NCBI RefSeq assembly: GCF_040958095.1
Contig: NC_091173.1
Span: 20,643,582-20,707,581, forward strand
Source of the DNA: Procambarus clarkii
Lineage: Eukaryota; Arthropoda; Malacostraca; Decapoda; Cambaridae
Direction of reading: 5' to 3'
Length of the DNA stretch: 64,000 bases
A program made the position numbers and the translations under genes. Below are positions 37,775 to 48,691 of this stretch, in pieces (positions within the stretch are counted from its first letter, which is position 1; the number at the start of each line of letters is the position of its first letter). The notes beneath the pieces are model-generated. The model was not told the origin of the DNA and searched no databases. It saw nothing but the letters and a program-made list of their open reading frames with translations.

Positions 37775-38030
37775 TATTTGTAGCACAGTGGTCTATTTCC
37801 TCGGCTCACAATCGCGGGACCCGGGTTTAGCCTACAAAACAAGATAAAAAAGGTTTGGGCATGTTTCACCTGATGACACTGTTCACCCAGCAGTGAAATA
37901 GGTACCCCAAGACTTAGGCATCTGTAATGGGCTGCATCTTGGGGGAAGGTCGGTAATTGACCTAAGGGTCCTCACTAGGCATAGCCACAGGCTTCCTGTC
38001 CCCCAACAACCGTAATTGCTTAATAAAATT
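37775..38030 (+). mobile_element. S3 tRNA-derived SINE
   Basis: The A-box region is TAGCACAGTGGTCTATTTCC, the B-box region is GGGACCCGGGTTTAGCC, and the body is CAGCAGTGAAATAGGTACCC then TGTAATGGGCTGCATCTTGG. The last part is analogous to the GTCACGGGCTGCTTCCTGGG module of S1, so the two families share a central domain. Confidence 0.7.
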
Positions 38031-38554
38031 ATAAAAAAACAATGGTAACTACTACAATACTATTGTCATAAAGTTCTGCAGTGTTAAGGCGCGCGACTGA
38101 CAGGGATGTAAACGCGAGGCTACGCCTGTACGCCCGGGGCAGTGGGGGGTGGGGGGGACAGGTGTGGCATGAGGTACAGGTGTGGCGTGAGGTGGGTGGG
38201 GTGGGGAGGGGGGGGGGGTTGAGGTACCGGTGGTGAAGGCTGCAAGGGGTTTTGGGGAACAACCTTGTTAAGGGGAATTGGCGGGGAAAACCGGATGGAA
38301 AATTGGCGGGAAAACTCCGGAAGAGCGTGGGAAATTTTGGCGGGATCTGGTGGCGGCGCGGGAAGGGTCGTCACTAGAGTTGTTATTGATCCCACCCGAG
38401 AAGATATGATCCAACGGCACCTTAATTAATGGCATATTTTGTGTTACCTGCAGGGAATGTGTGTGTGTACACACACACAAACATGTGTGAGTATGTGTAC
38501 ATACACGTGTACACATGTATGTGCGCTAACATACACATATATATATACACACAA

Positions 38555-39430
38555 ACTGACTGACTGGAGGAGTGTTACTAGTGGAGTACCACAGGGTTTA
38601 GTTCTTGCACCAGTAATGTTCATCGTCTACATAAACGATCTACCAGAAGGTATACAGAATTATATGAACATGTTTGAGGATGATGCTAAGATACTGGGGA
38701 AGATAGGAGACGCAGACGATTGTCATGCCCTTCAAATTGATCTAGACCAAATAAGTGCTTGGAGCGTCAAGTGGCAAATGGAATTCAATGTGAATAAATG
38801 CCATGCTATGGAATGTGGAATCGGAGAAAATGGACCACATACACAACTTACAAATTATGTGTAAAGAAATTACAGAACTCAAATAAAGAACGAGACTTAC
38901 GGGGTGCTTTTGGATAGTAAGCTGTCGCCAGTGGAAAACACTAGAACATTGTGAGAGGAGCGTATGCGTCGCTTTCCAACTTCATACTTCCTTTTAATTA
39001 TATGGATGGTGAAATATTAAAGAAAATGTTCATGACTTTTGTGAGACCAAAATTGGAATATACAGCAGTTGTATGGTGCCCAAATCTCAAGAAGCACATC
39101 AATAAACTGAAAAAAAAAGTGCAGCGGCATGCTATAAAATGGTTTCCGAAGCTGAAAAACAAGATTGTTATGAGGGGAGATTAAAGGCGTTAAACATGCC
39201 AAAACTAGAAGGCGATATGATCACCACTTACAAAATACAAACAGGAATAGACCAAAATAAATTCATGAAACGAGCAACTTCACGAACAAGAGGATACAGA
39301 GTCAAGCTAAAGAAACAGACATACCGAAAAAAAAATAGAAAATTTTCTTTCGCAAACAGTGGTAGATGGTTGGAACAAGTTAAGTGAGGTGGTGGTGGTG
39401 GAGGCCAAAACCGTCAGTAGTTTCAAAGCG
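38555..39430 (+). pseudogene. LINE-B reverse transcriptase, broken
   Basis: It reads VTSGVPQGLVLAPVMFIVYI then NDLPEGI, a mutated FADD box (MFEDDAK), and HALQIDLDQISAWSVKWQME then FNVNKCHAM. After frame changes come LPFNYMDGEILKKMFMTFVR with PKLEYTAVVWCP, and LNMPKLEGDMITTYKIQTGI. This is the standard order of the RT C-terminal half of a CR1/Jockey-like LINE. Several stops make it non-functional. Confidence 0.85.
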
Positions 39431-39530
39431 TTATATGACAAAGAGTACTGGGAAGACGGGACACCACGAGCGTAGCTCTCATCCTGTAACTACACTTAGG
39501 TGTAGTTACACACACACACACAATATAAAT
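39431..39530 (+). mobile_element. LINE-B 3' tail
   Basis: TATATGACAAAGAGTACTGG, then GACGGGACACCACGAGCG and CTCATCCTGTAACTACACTT, matches 12232-12310. The tail here ends in a short ACACACACAC run. Confidence 0.75.
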
Positions 39531-39546
39531 AATAATTATTACACAC

Positions 39547-40204
<658 letters not shown>

Positions 40205-40465
40205 CTACACAAATTAGTAAAATGAGTTGCATATAATAATATAAACTCGGGGAATTAAAAAAAAAGTGTTGAATGCAGCCAAACAAGGAATCAGATCAGA
40301 CAAGAGCTATCATGAAAATCAAACCCCTTCTGTGCACATACAAAAGGACGGACATTAAATCTGAATCTACACCACGAGTGTTGACACTGGGAAGAGTGTA
40401 GACACTCTCCCAGCTCCTCCAGGGCTGCTGGGTGTGGCAGAACACATTGAGTAGTGGCTCAGGGG

Positions 40466-40714
40466 ACCAGATTCACGAAAGCACTTACGCAAGCACTTAC
40501 GAACCTGTACATCTTTTCACAATCTTTGGCGGCTTTGTTTCTAATCATTAAACAGTTAATGAGCTCTGAAGCACCAGGAGGCTGTTTATAACAACAACAG
40601 TTGATTGGGAAGTTTTCATGCTTGTAAATTGTTTAATAAACCAAAGCCGTCAAAGATCGAGGAAAGATGTACACGTTTGTAAGTATTTGCGTAAGTGCTT
40701 TCGTGAATCGTGGC
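40466..40714. mobile_element. H2 inverted-repeat element, copy 2
   Basis: Arms AGATTCACGAAAGCACTTAC, then CGCAAGCACTTACGAACCTG and TACATC, are mirrored at 40640-40713 (GATGTACACGTTTGTAAGTA and onward). The centre carries extra sequence (TTAATGAGCTCTGAAGCACC region) compared with the copy at 14995. Confidence 0.85.
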
Positions 40715-41700
40715 CCAGGAACGCAACACTTGTATAACAAAGTCGAGAACACTGCAAGGTTTGATTCTAATGCCCAAGGCTTCAATAAAGTTCAACTTAA
40801 AGTACTAATGGTTAAAGAAACGTGCCTCGAGACGGACCATATGCAAGTCACTTCTTTATTCAAGAATGGTAGAGAAAGTATAGTAAAATACTAGTAAAAT
40901 ACAGTAAAATTAAAAAAAATCGCGTAGCCTCGTACACTCCCCGCAAGCCTCATATATTCCCCCCTCCCCCTTAATTAAGCCTCGAATACCCCCCCCCCCA
41001 GGAAGTGAAGCACCCCTATCAGAAAACAGATCTGTGGAAAAACAAATCTTGTGCAACATGTGTGTTCACAATAACGGACACTGCCAGCTGCCCGGACACT
41101 GTGTAACTTCCGGACACAGGCTACCAGTCAACGTGGTGTACGAGGCTCCTCGTACGTGCACTGGGTACCATATGAATGACAAAACGTATATAAACCGCAA
41201 AACACACAAACTTATGAACGCTAATGGGGGGGGGGGGAAGGTGTACCTAAACTGGACAGAATCAACAAATAGAGAAGGGTGCCTCTTTAGTACAAGCTTG
41301 GAGTAGTTTCATTAGAATGTTTTCTGGTATGTAATGTGTGTGTATATACACACACATTACAATAATTTAGATCACAAGCCTCGTAGCTTGTTATGCAGAT
41401 GACAACTCCAGGAGTTCACCACAAATGTAAATGTCTTGGGGGTCAGTGGGCGCCAAAATCCATGAGACACTCAACATTATGCCAATGAACACCCGGCTCA
41501 GCTACCTGGCCAGAAGGCAGGTGTACGGCATGAAGTACATGTATGTCCCAGACCCTGGAGATCCCTACGAAGCAGTAAACCCCACCAGCGACTAGGAGAT
41601 CCTGGCCACGAAGACAACCAACACACCGCACGAGCCCTTCTGCCGCCGCCCACAGCAGAGGCACGAGCACCATAACCTGTAGCAACACCCCTCAACACAC
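40715..41700. other. Gene-free stretch
   Basis: No supported gene. It contains short C and G runs (40989-40999, 41226-41237) and a CACACATTAC / GTAATGTGTG inverted pair around 41331-41361. Confidence 0.4.
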
Positions 41701-41708
41701 GGCAAGTG

Positions 41709-41892
41709 TCAACACCTCAGGGCTCGGGGGAACAACACCTCAGGGCTCGGGGGAACAACACCTCAGGGCTCGGGGGGACAACACCTCAGGGCTCGGGGGG
41801 ACAACACCCAGGGCTCGGGGGGACAACACCCAGGGCTCGGGGGAACAACACCTCAGGGCTCGGGGGAACAACACCCAGGGCTCGGGGGAACA
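41709..41892. repeat. 23-25-bp minisatellite, 8 units
   Basis: The unit is CAACACCTCAGGGCTCGGGG plus GAA or GGA, with some units losing CT (CACCCAGGG). G runs of 5-6 occur in each unit. Confidence 0.92.
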
Positions 41893-42099
41893 TCAGACAC
41901 TCAAGGGGGACTAAACCAACGACAATGAACGGAAACTCTTATCATGAGGCATCCTCTCGTCTCCCTACAATAGTAAAACATACAATTGTAACTTGTCTAA
42001 TAATGTGTGGCTTCAAGAGTATTATTACACTTTAAATACAGTATTGTATCTGTTCCTGCAACCATTGCCGCAGATGTAATCATTCACGAACCAGCGTCT

Positions 42100-43196
42100 G
42101 TGCTAAATGAACTTTTAGGGGGTTCAGTCTCTGAACCCATTATGTGCTTCTGCAACCCTCTCCACCACCGCCCACGGGATAGGTCATGATGTCTACCACC
42201 GCCCACGGGATGGACCATGCTGTCCACCACCGCCCACGGGATAGGTCATGATGTCCACCACCACCCACGGGATGAACCATACTGTCCACCACCACCCACG
42301 GGATGGGCCATATTGTCCACCACCACCCACGGGATGAACCATACTGTCCACCACCACCCACGGAATGGACCATACTGTCCACCACCGCCCACGGGATGGG
42401 CCATACTGTCAACCACCGCCCACGGGATGGGCCATACTGTCAACCACCGCCCACGGGATGAACCATACTGTCCACCACCGCCCACGGGATGAACCATACT
42501 GTCAACCACCGCCCACGGGATGAACCATACTGTCCACCACCGCCCACGGGATGAACCATACTGTCCACCACCGCCCACGGGATGGGCCATATTGTCCACC
42601 ACCGCCCACGGGATGAACCATACTGTCCACCACCGCCCACGGGATGAACCATACTGTCCACCACCGCCCACGGGATGAACCATACTGTCCACCACCGCCC
42701 ACGGGATGAACCATACTGTCCACCACCGCCCACGGGATGGGCCGTACTGTCCACCACCACCCACGGGATGAACCATACTGTCAACCACCGCCCACGGGAT
42801 GAACCATACTGTCAACCACCGCCCACGGGATGGGCCGTACTGTCCACCACCGCCCACGGGATGAACCATACTGTTCACCACCGCCCACGGGATGGGCCAT
42901 ACTGTCCACCACCGCCCACGGGATGAACCATACTGTCAACCACCGCCCACGGGATGGGCCGTACTGTCCACCACCGCCCACGGGATGAACCATACTGTTC
43001 ACCACCGCCCACGGGATGGGCCATACTGTCCACCACCGCCCACGGGATGAACCATACTGTCAACCACCGCCCACGGGATGGGCCGTACTGTCCACCACCG
43101 CCCACGGGATGAACCATACTGTTCACCACCGCCCACGGGATGGGCCATACTGTCCACCACCGCCCACGGGACGGGTATCGGGCCCATAAAAACTCA
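42100..43196. repeat. 31-bp satellite-like array (about 33 units) inside a DR-B element
   Basis: The unit begins CACCACCGCCCACGGGATGA and ends ACCATACTGTC, with GGGCCATACTG and AACCAC variants, from about 42158 to 43172. On the left, 42105-42157 (GGGGTTCAGTCTCTGAACCC, ATTATGTGCTTCTG) is the start of the dispersed repeat DR-B. On the right, 43170-43196 (ACGGGTATCGGGCCCATAAA) is its end. Later units (about 42850-43170) form a higher-order pattern of longer period. Long glycine/proline ORFs on either strand are artefacts. Confidence 0.95.
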
Positions 43197-43404
43197 CTAC
43201 ACTAATGGAAGAGCTGCTGTGCTAGAGAGCTGATGCAGCTAACCCCGTCCCAAGGTCACACACACAATTACCCCGACACAGCTGACGTACACACGGCTCT
43301 GAGTATGGGTATGATGCACCAGGGAGCTGCTGCATGTACATCTACCAGCATGCTGGAGTAGGCAGCTCCAGCCTGGAGTCTGTGTATCTAGTCCAGCACT
43401 AGGA

Positions 43405-43485
43405 GAGTGTATCTAGATATCTAGTATATCTAGCTTGTGTATCTAGATATCTAGTATATGTAGCTTGTGTATCTAGATATCTCGT
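43405..43485. repeat. About 30-bp tandem (TCTAGATATCTAGTATAT), 3 units
   Basis: GTGTATCTAGATATCTAGTA is repeated with TATCTAGCTT or TATGTAGCTT. Each unit contains the palindrome CTAGATATCTAG. Confidence 0.85.
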
Positions 43486-43534
43486 CTTAAATATAGATAT
43501 GATAATAGCCCAATAGGCTCGGGAACCTGTACAC

Positions 43535-43606
43535 TGGGTGATTGGTCCCGCCTCTCAACCGTCAAGGACCCGAAGCTCAGCCCCCGCAAGCACTCTTAGG
43601 TGAGTA
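43535..43606 (+). mobile_element. LINE/SINE 3' tail fragment
   Basis: CGCCTCTCAACCGTCAAGGA, AGCTCAGCCCCCGCAAGCAC and TAGGTGAGTACAAG is the common 3' tail module also seen at 48905-48980, 58570-58635 and 19145-19200. Confidence 0.55.
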
Positions 43607-43627
43607 CAAGGGGCAGGACCAGCACGA

Positions 43628-43650
43628 CTAATAATAATAATAATAATAAT

Positions 43651-43708
<58 letters not shown>
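43628..43708. repeat. (TAA)n microsatellite
   Basis: About 26 TAA units with one TTA interruption near 43650. Confidence 0.97.
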
Positions 43709-43734
43709 GCAATAGTGGTGGTAGTAATTTTTTT

Positions 43735-43860
43735 TTACTATTATTATTTTCTACCACAGACGTGGCCACACATTTACAATGCTAACCACATATATACATT
43801 TTCTTCTGTCCTCCATGGACAGGGTTAGAGAAGTGTTAAACATATAGTTCAAGGTGGTAG
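43735..43860. repeat. Inverted pair, arm 1
   Basis: ATTATTTTCTACCACAGACG, TGGCCACACATTTACA and CTTCTGTCCTCCATGGACAG, then GTTAGAGAAGTGTTAAACAT. The reverse complement is present at 44878-44992. Confidence 0.85.
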
Positions 43861-43924
43861 TAGTGAAGGTGGTTTAGAAGGGGTGTGGGTACAGAGAGGT
43901 ACAGGAAGTGCGTGGCGACTGTAT

Positions 43925-44040
43925 GAAGGGGGGGGGGGGGGGGGATAGGGGGGAAGGTCCGGGGATGGGAGAGAGGGGGGGGGGTAAGCAAGTGAGTAGA
44001 GTGAGTCATGCTTGTCTGAGGCACTGGAAGGGGGGGGGGA
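43925..44040. repeat. G-rich tract
   Basis: Several runs of 8-17 G (43927-43943, 43976-43983, 44030-44039) on the + strand. No fixed period. Confidence 0.8.
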
Positions 44041-44315
44041 GCACCAACGTGTCCTCTTGTATTTTGTCGTCCAAATCCCCAACGGTCAAAATATGACGTA
44101 CTATAAATCATAGCCGCTTAAAAACGTGCACCTTTAATCTGCGTGGGTTGTTCGGTTCGGCTGTTCTAGTACACCATTTTCTGTCCGTTGTGGCAACTCT
44201 AGTGGCTGGACACACGTGCAAAATCAATTCATGAAATATGTATATATATATGTACATGTGTATGTAATATTAGGAATTGTGTAACTAGCTTCACAAGCCT
44301 GTCACTTGCTTAGCT

Positions 44316-44415
44316 AAACGAGCTATGGGGCTCAGTCCCTGAACCCATTGTGTGTGTCTAACCCTTTCCACTACCACCGCCCACGGGATGGGTATGGGGT
44401 GCATAATAAAGAAAT
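44316..44415. repeat. DR-B dispersed repeat, intact single copy
   Basis: GGGGCTCAGTCCCTGAACCC, ATTGTGTGTGTCTAACCC, CCACTACCACCGCCCACGGG and ATGGGTATGGGGTGCATAAT. It contains one copy of the sequence that is tandemly amplified at 42158-43172. Related copies: 52655-52755, 52488-52530 (partial), 63965-64000 (-). Confidence 0.85.
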
Positions 44416-44649
44416 GATAATGAGCAACACTTATTCTAAACCTTTCCTAACCCACGTGGCCCTCAAGCGTACAGTGTAACAGAAGCAGGCGATGAGTCAC
44501 AATAACGTGGCTGAAGTATGTTGACCAGTAACAGAACACACACAGCTACAGAGGTGCACCTCACTCCCCCGCAGATACCACTACGCAAGTAGGAACACTA
44601 AGGTAGGGTAGGCGGAGGAAGGAAGAGGAAAGTGAGGGAGAAGAGTGGA

Positions 44650-44850
44650 GGCGGCGGGGAGTATGAGGGTACGGGGAGTATGAGGGTACGGGGGAGTATG
44701 AGGGTACGGGGAGTATGAGGGTACGGGGAGTATGAGGGTATGGGGAGTATGAGGGTATGGGGAGTATGAGGGTATGGGGAGTATGAGGGTATGGGGAGTA
44801 TGAGGGTATGGGGAGTATGAGGGTATGGGGAGTATGAGGGTATGGGGAAT
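44650..44850. repeat. 17-bp minisatellite, about 12 units
   Basis: The unit GAGTATGAGGGTATGGG has a C-for-T variant (GGTACGGG) confined to the first five units, so the array has a visible boundary between two subtypes. Confidence 0.94.
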
Positions 44851-44874
44851 ACCATCGAGGGTGGGTGGGATATA

Positions 44875-45000
44875 CCAACCACCCTATGTTTAACACATCT
44901 CTAACCCTGTCCATGGAGGACAGAAGAAAATGTATATATGCTGATTAGCACTGTAAATGTGTGGCCACGTCTGTGGTAGAAAATAATAATAAAAATTCCT
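44875..45000. repeat. Inverted pair, arm 2
   Basis: It is the reverse complement of 43735-43860: TTTAACACATCTCTAACCCT, GTCCATGGAGGACAGAAGAA, ATGTGTGGCCACGTCTGTGG then TAGAAAATAATAAT. The arms are about 1 kb apart. Confidence 0.85.
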
Positions 45001-45084
45001 CGCCGCAACACTTGTCTGGCCTAATAATTCCCCAGGGAGAGGTACGGGTCGCCCTTGGCTACAGGCCAACGTCAGGTACACGTG

Positions 45085-45205
45085 ATGTGCACGTTGGAGT
45101 TATGTCAAGCGTGGGGAAAATGTTGCTAGTGGAATACCTCAAAGGCTTTTTCCTGGAACCGCTGTTATTCATAATATATATCAACGATTTAGATTCAGGT
45201 TTGAG
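45085..45205 (+). mobile_element. LINE reverse transcriptase scrap
   Basis: FLEPLLFIIYINDLDSGLSS matches the block after the SGVPQGSVLGP motif of LINE RTs. Nothing else of the element is recognisable nearby. Confidence 0.6.
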
Positions 45206-45617
45206 CAGTAACTGCCCCTTCAACCTTGTTGAAGGGACAGTTACATGAAAGCATGCAAGTTTCTAAGCATGAAACAGAATAAGAAATATCGAGGGAGGAC
45301 TTTTGTATATCCTAGTAACCTCTGGTTTGCGCCTACTACGGCCAATATTAAGGCCTCTTCAGTAGAGGAATAACACTCAAATATGTCACTGTTATAACAA
45401 TGTTGGCGTGGAAATGCCCGCGTTGTGAAGCCACAGAGATGTACAGTATTGGGGAGTACACGCCAGCAGCAGCCTAGCGTGTGGGGACGTTGCTTATCAT
45501 TACATTCAAACGATACAACTAGTAGAGGGGAGTGTTCGCCAGGTTTAGTGACGCCATGTTAGAAAAAGTTTCGTAGTCAACCTAATCATTTTTTACAGGA
45601 ATGGCATTGAACTTATG

Positions 45618-45868
45618 GGAGCCGGTCGGCCGAGCGGACAGCACGCGGGAGTTGTGATCCTGTGGTCCTGGGTTCGATCCCAGGCACCGGCGAGAAACAA
45701 TGGGCAGAGTTTCTTTCACCCTATGCCCCTGTTACCTAGCAGTAAAATAGGTACCTGGGTGTTAGCCAGCTGTCACGGGCTGCTTCCTGGGGGTGGAGGC
45801 CTGGTCGAGGACCGGGCCGCGGGGACACTAAAAAGCCCCGAAATCATCTCAAGATAACCTCAAGATAA
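45618..45868 (+). mobile_element. S1 SINE, copy 3
   Basis: Head GAGCCGGTCGGCCGAGCGGA, B-box GGGTTCGATCCCAGG, body GGTACCTGGGTGTTAGCCAG and tail CTCAAGATAACCTCAAGATA. Nearly identical to the 49389 copy. Confidence 0.9.
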
Positions 45869-45944
45869 CTTAAAATAATAGATCACATACGAGTAAACTG
45901 TTGGGTCCGAGTATGCGTTAAGTGGGTAACAAGTGGCAGAGGTT

Positions 45945-46035
45945 TGTTGTTGTTATAGATTCAGCTACTCGGAACAAGTTCCAAGTAGCACGGGCTATGG
46001 TGAGCCCGTAACTTACCTGGCACAGGAGCGGTGTG
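45945..46035 (-). repeat. DR-A dispersed repeat, copy 4
   Basis: Preceded by TTGTTGTTATAGATTCAGCT, then ACTCGGAACAAGTTCCAAGT, CACGGGCTATGGTGAGCCCG and ACTTACCTGGCACAGGAGCG. It contains the splice-donor-like ACTTACCTG on the minus strand. Confidence 0.82.
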
Positions 46036-46097
46036 ACAGAGGTATTAAGGGCCACTCAAATACTCTTTATTACTCTTCATCCACACAAGTGTCACGT

Positions 46098-46290
46098 CTG
46101 AAGTGAAGTGAATTATCAGGGGGAAAGCACCAAGCCATTACGACTATATAGCACTGGGAAGGGATCAGGATAAGGATTTGGGATGGGACGGGGTGAGGGA
46201 ATGGTGCCCAACTACTTGGCCGGTCGGGGATTGAACGCCGACCTGCGTGAAGCAAGACCGTCGCTCTACCGTCCAGCCCAAGTGGTTGGA
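46098..46290 (-). mobile_element. S4 tRNA-derived SINE
   Basis: On the minus strand GGCTGGACGGTAGAGCGACG (A-box) and GGTCGGCGTTCAATCCCCGA (B-box) form a clear tRNA-like head. The body contains CCAAATCCTTATCCTGATCC, and GGCTTGGTGCTTTCCCCC lies at the 3' end. A copy lacking the head lies at 62320-62450, with a scrap at 58510-58555. Confidence 0.8.
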
Positions 46291-46299
46291 CTTATCACG

Positions 46300-47160
46300 T
46301 CTGAATGACACTTGCCTATGTTTATGCTAGGGCGTGTGCGTGTATCAGTGATAAAAGCCGAGTGGTCCTGAGGCTGTATTTTATAAATACTGCCTTTACA
46401 AAATACAACCTGGGGTACCTTACAGATTTATCATTTGATACAATATATTCCGATGCGTAAACTTGGGCTTTATGAAATAGGTGGCTGTGAAATCCAAATG
46501 CACCTGGGTAAGGGGGTTGAATCATTTGTTGTCCCTTTTACAAGACAACAGACCAAGTCTATTCCATCCAGCGGTCGACCCCAAAGACGCATTCATCAAT
46601 GTTAATATGCTGTTCATTCAAAACAGGAATTTTATCAAATATAACTTATTATTTCATATTACAATATTGTACATATTTAGGCATAGGATAGGTTAGGTGT
46701 TTAGGTTCTATTGGCGATTATCTATATTTGTAGTACGTGGGTGCATGAAGCATTTACAGCGTTGTGATTGGAACAAAAGTCGTCAGTTAAGCACTTGTTC
46801 CGGAAGTATTAGAACGAAATCAGTTGAGTCGTGTGTAAACCGATTTTCATTCATAAACACGGGAGGGGGGGGGGTTGGCGGGTGGATGGAATGGACTTTG
46901 TGGGTCTTTGTTTGGAGGACGGGCTGCCTTTTATGATGTGGCGGTTCAGTGGCACAACACTAGTAAAGGTTCCAGTCTCATTTCACGGTCCTTAGAATTT
47001 CCAAGGGGAATTTCCGACTAGTACTTTAAAGCGTCTTAATGTACATTTACATATTTAAATTTGTTTATTAAGGTTTGGCCATCGAATGAAACGGAAGTTA
47101 AATGCACACGCTTCTAAAAAATGGCCAGCGTTAGAGTCTCAATGGTGCAAGTGGTTGTGT
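46300..47160. other. Gene-free stretch
   Basis: Unique-looking AT-rich DNA with no domain-bearing ORF. A G run lies at 46864-46874. Confidence 0.4.
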
Positions 47161-47167
47161 GACATTA

Positions 47168-47480
47168 CTTCGTCTCCGTATCCCAGCCCCCTCGTCTCCG
47201 TATCCCAGCCCCCTCGTCTCCGTATCCCAGCCCCCCTTGTCTCCGTATCCCAGCCCCCCTCGTCTCCGTATCCCAGCCCCCTCGTCTCCGTATCCCAGCC
47301 CCCCTTGTCTCCGTATCCCAGCCCCCCTCGTCTCCGTATCCCAGCCCCCCTCGTCTCCGTATCCCAGCCCCCCTTGTCTCCGTATCCCAGCCCCCCTTGT
47401 CTCCGTATCCCAGCCCCCCTTGTCTCCGTATCCCAGCCCCCCTTGTCTCCGTATCCCAGCTCCTAGTCTCCGTATCCTTT
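47168..47480. repeat. 22-23-bp minisatellite, about 14 units
   Basis: The unit TCTCCGTATCCCAGCCCCCC plus T(C/T)G. The C-run length and a C/T at one position vary between units. Repeat peptides in several frames are artefacts. Confidence 0.94.
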
Positions 47481-47873
47481 CCACGTACTATAACAGTGCA
47501 GTAAAGTCATAATGACTTTGTTTTCCTCATAAATACCTCGCCTTATTTTCTTAAGACACACACTTAACCACAAACAAAAGATGAGGATTCAGCTTGCCCA
47601 ACAAATCATAATGTTGACACTAAATTCTTGAAAAGAAAACGTTCCTAATTTCTGGGTAAACTTGCATTTACCGAGAGAGTTGTGTCATCCTGGAGCGGAA
47701 TAAACAACAGAGGTTCGCAGCTTCACCACAACCTAGTGTGTCAAAAGGTGTTGCCAAGTGACGTGTGGCAACACAAGTGGTATGGCAATTTGACTCGAGA
47801 CTTTGACATCAGGTCGATGTACTGGTCAAGAGCTCGTCGATCTGATGAGGAAAGAGGGGGGAACCTGACGCCT

Positions 47874-48262
47874 GTGTCAATGCTGACGTAAAGAGCTCAT
47901 CGTGACGCCTGCGTCAATGCTGACGTCAAGAGCTCATCGTGACGCCTGCGTCAATGCTGACGTCAAGAGCTCATCGTGACGCCTGCATCAATGTCGACGC
48001 CAAGAGCTCATCGTGACGCCTGTATCAATGCTGACGTCAAGAGCTCATCGTGACGCCTGCGTCAATGCTGCCGTCAAGAGCTCATCGTGACGCCTGCGTC
48101 AATGCTGACGTCAAGAGCTCATCGTGACGCGTGCATCAATGCTGACGTCAAGAGCTCATCGTGACGCCTGCATCAATGCTGACGTCAAGAGCTCATCGTG
48201 ACGCCTGCATCAATGCTGACGTCAAGAGCTCATCGTGACGCCTGCATCAATGCTGACGTCAA
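47874..48262. repeat. 37-bp minisatellite with TGACGTCA sites, 11 units
   Basis: The unit is TGACGCCTGCGTCAATGC, TGACGTCA, then AGAGCTCATCG. Eight of eleven units contain the perfect CRE/ATF palindrome TGACGTCA. The others have TGACGTAA, TCGACGCC and TGCCGTCA. Each unit also has the inverted half-sites TGACG-x4-CGTCA (intact where the unit reads GCGTCA) and the palindrome GAGCTC. It lies 4.9 kb upstream of the bZIP gene. Confidence 0.95.
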
Positions 48263-48265
48263 AAT

Positions 48266-48451
48266 TTGTACGTAAAAGTGGGGTTCGAAACTGATAAAAA
48301 TGAGCTTTATGTTGAAACGGTAGATCGCAGACAACTTTTCAAAACCGAGCATTTGAGATGGATCAAAGAATTTCAGTACAAAATATCGCGTACAAATACA
48401 AATAAAGAATCTAAGAGTCCTCTCGGATTACAAGATTTAAACAGGAAATAA
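48266..48451 (+). other. Short orphan ORF beside the 37-bp array
   Basis: A 61-codon frame, ELYVETVDRRQLFKTEHLRW then IKEFQYKISRT, has natural amino acid composition and ends in a TAA just inside unique sequence. No recognised domain, no start context and no splice evidence beyond an AT-rich flank. It may be a gene or transposon scrap; I assign no function. Confidence 0.2.
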
Positions 48452-48691
48452 AACATGTTTCACTCCTGTCAATCCCTTTCTAAGTGGGGGTTCAGATATT
48501 ACGCACCAAACATACTGTACACTTGACGATTGGTGTTGCGGCAGAACAAGCCAAGTGGGCCATGATGAGCAGCTATGGCAACACTGTAGATAACCTGCTA
48601 AAGGTCAAAGGTCAGTGAGCATATGACAACTGTTCCTGACAGCCCATAAGACCTCTTACTCATTCACTCACTCCCTCAGGGGGGGGGGGCC

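Noticed and set aside
38555-39430. A functional reverse transcriptase gene.
   Set aside because: The catalytic box is mutated (FEDDAK) and the frame is broken at several points.
42140-43190. ORFs of up to 211 codons with Gly/Val/Trp- or Pro/His-rich repeats.
   Set aside because: They are products of the 31-bp array. Periodicity and lack of non-repeat sequence argue against a protein.
45618-45700. Possible tRNA genes at the S1 heads (also at 11889, 36763, 49389, 57454).
   Set aside because: A- and B-box-like sequences are present, but the acceptor and anticodon stems do not close and each head continues into the same SINE body.
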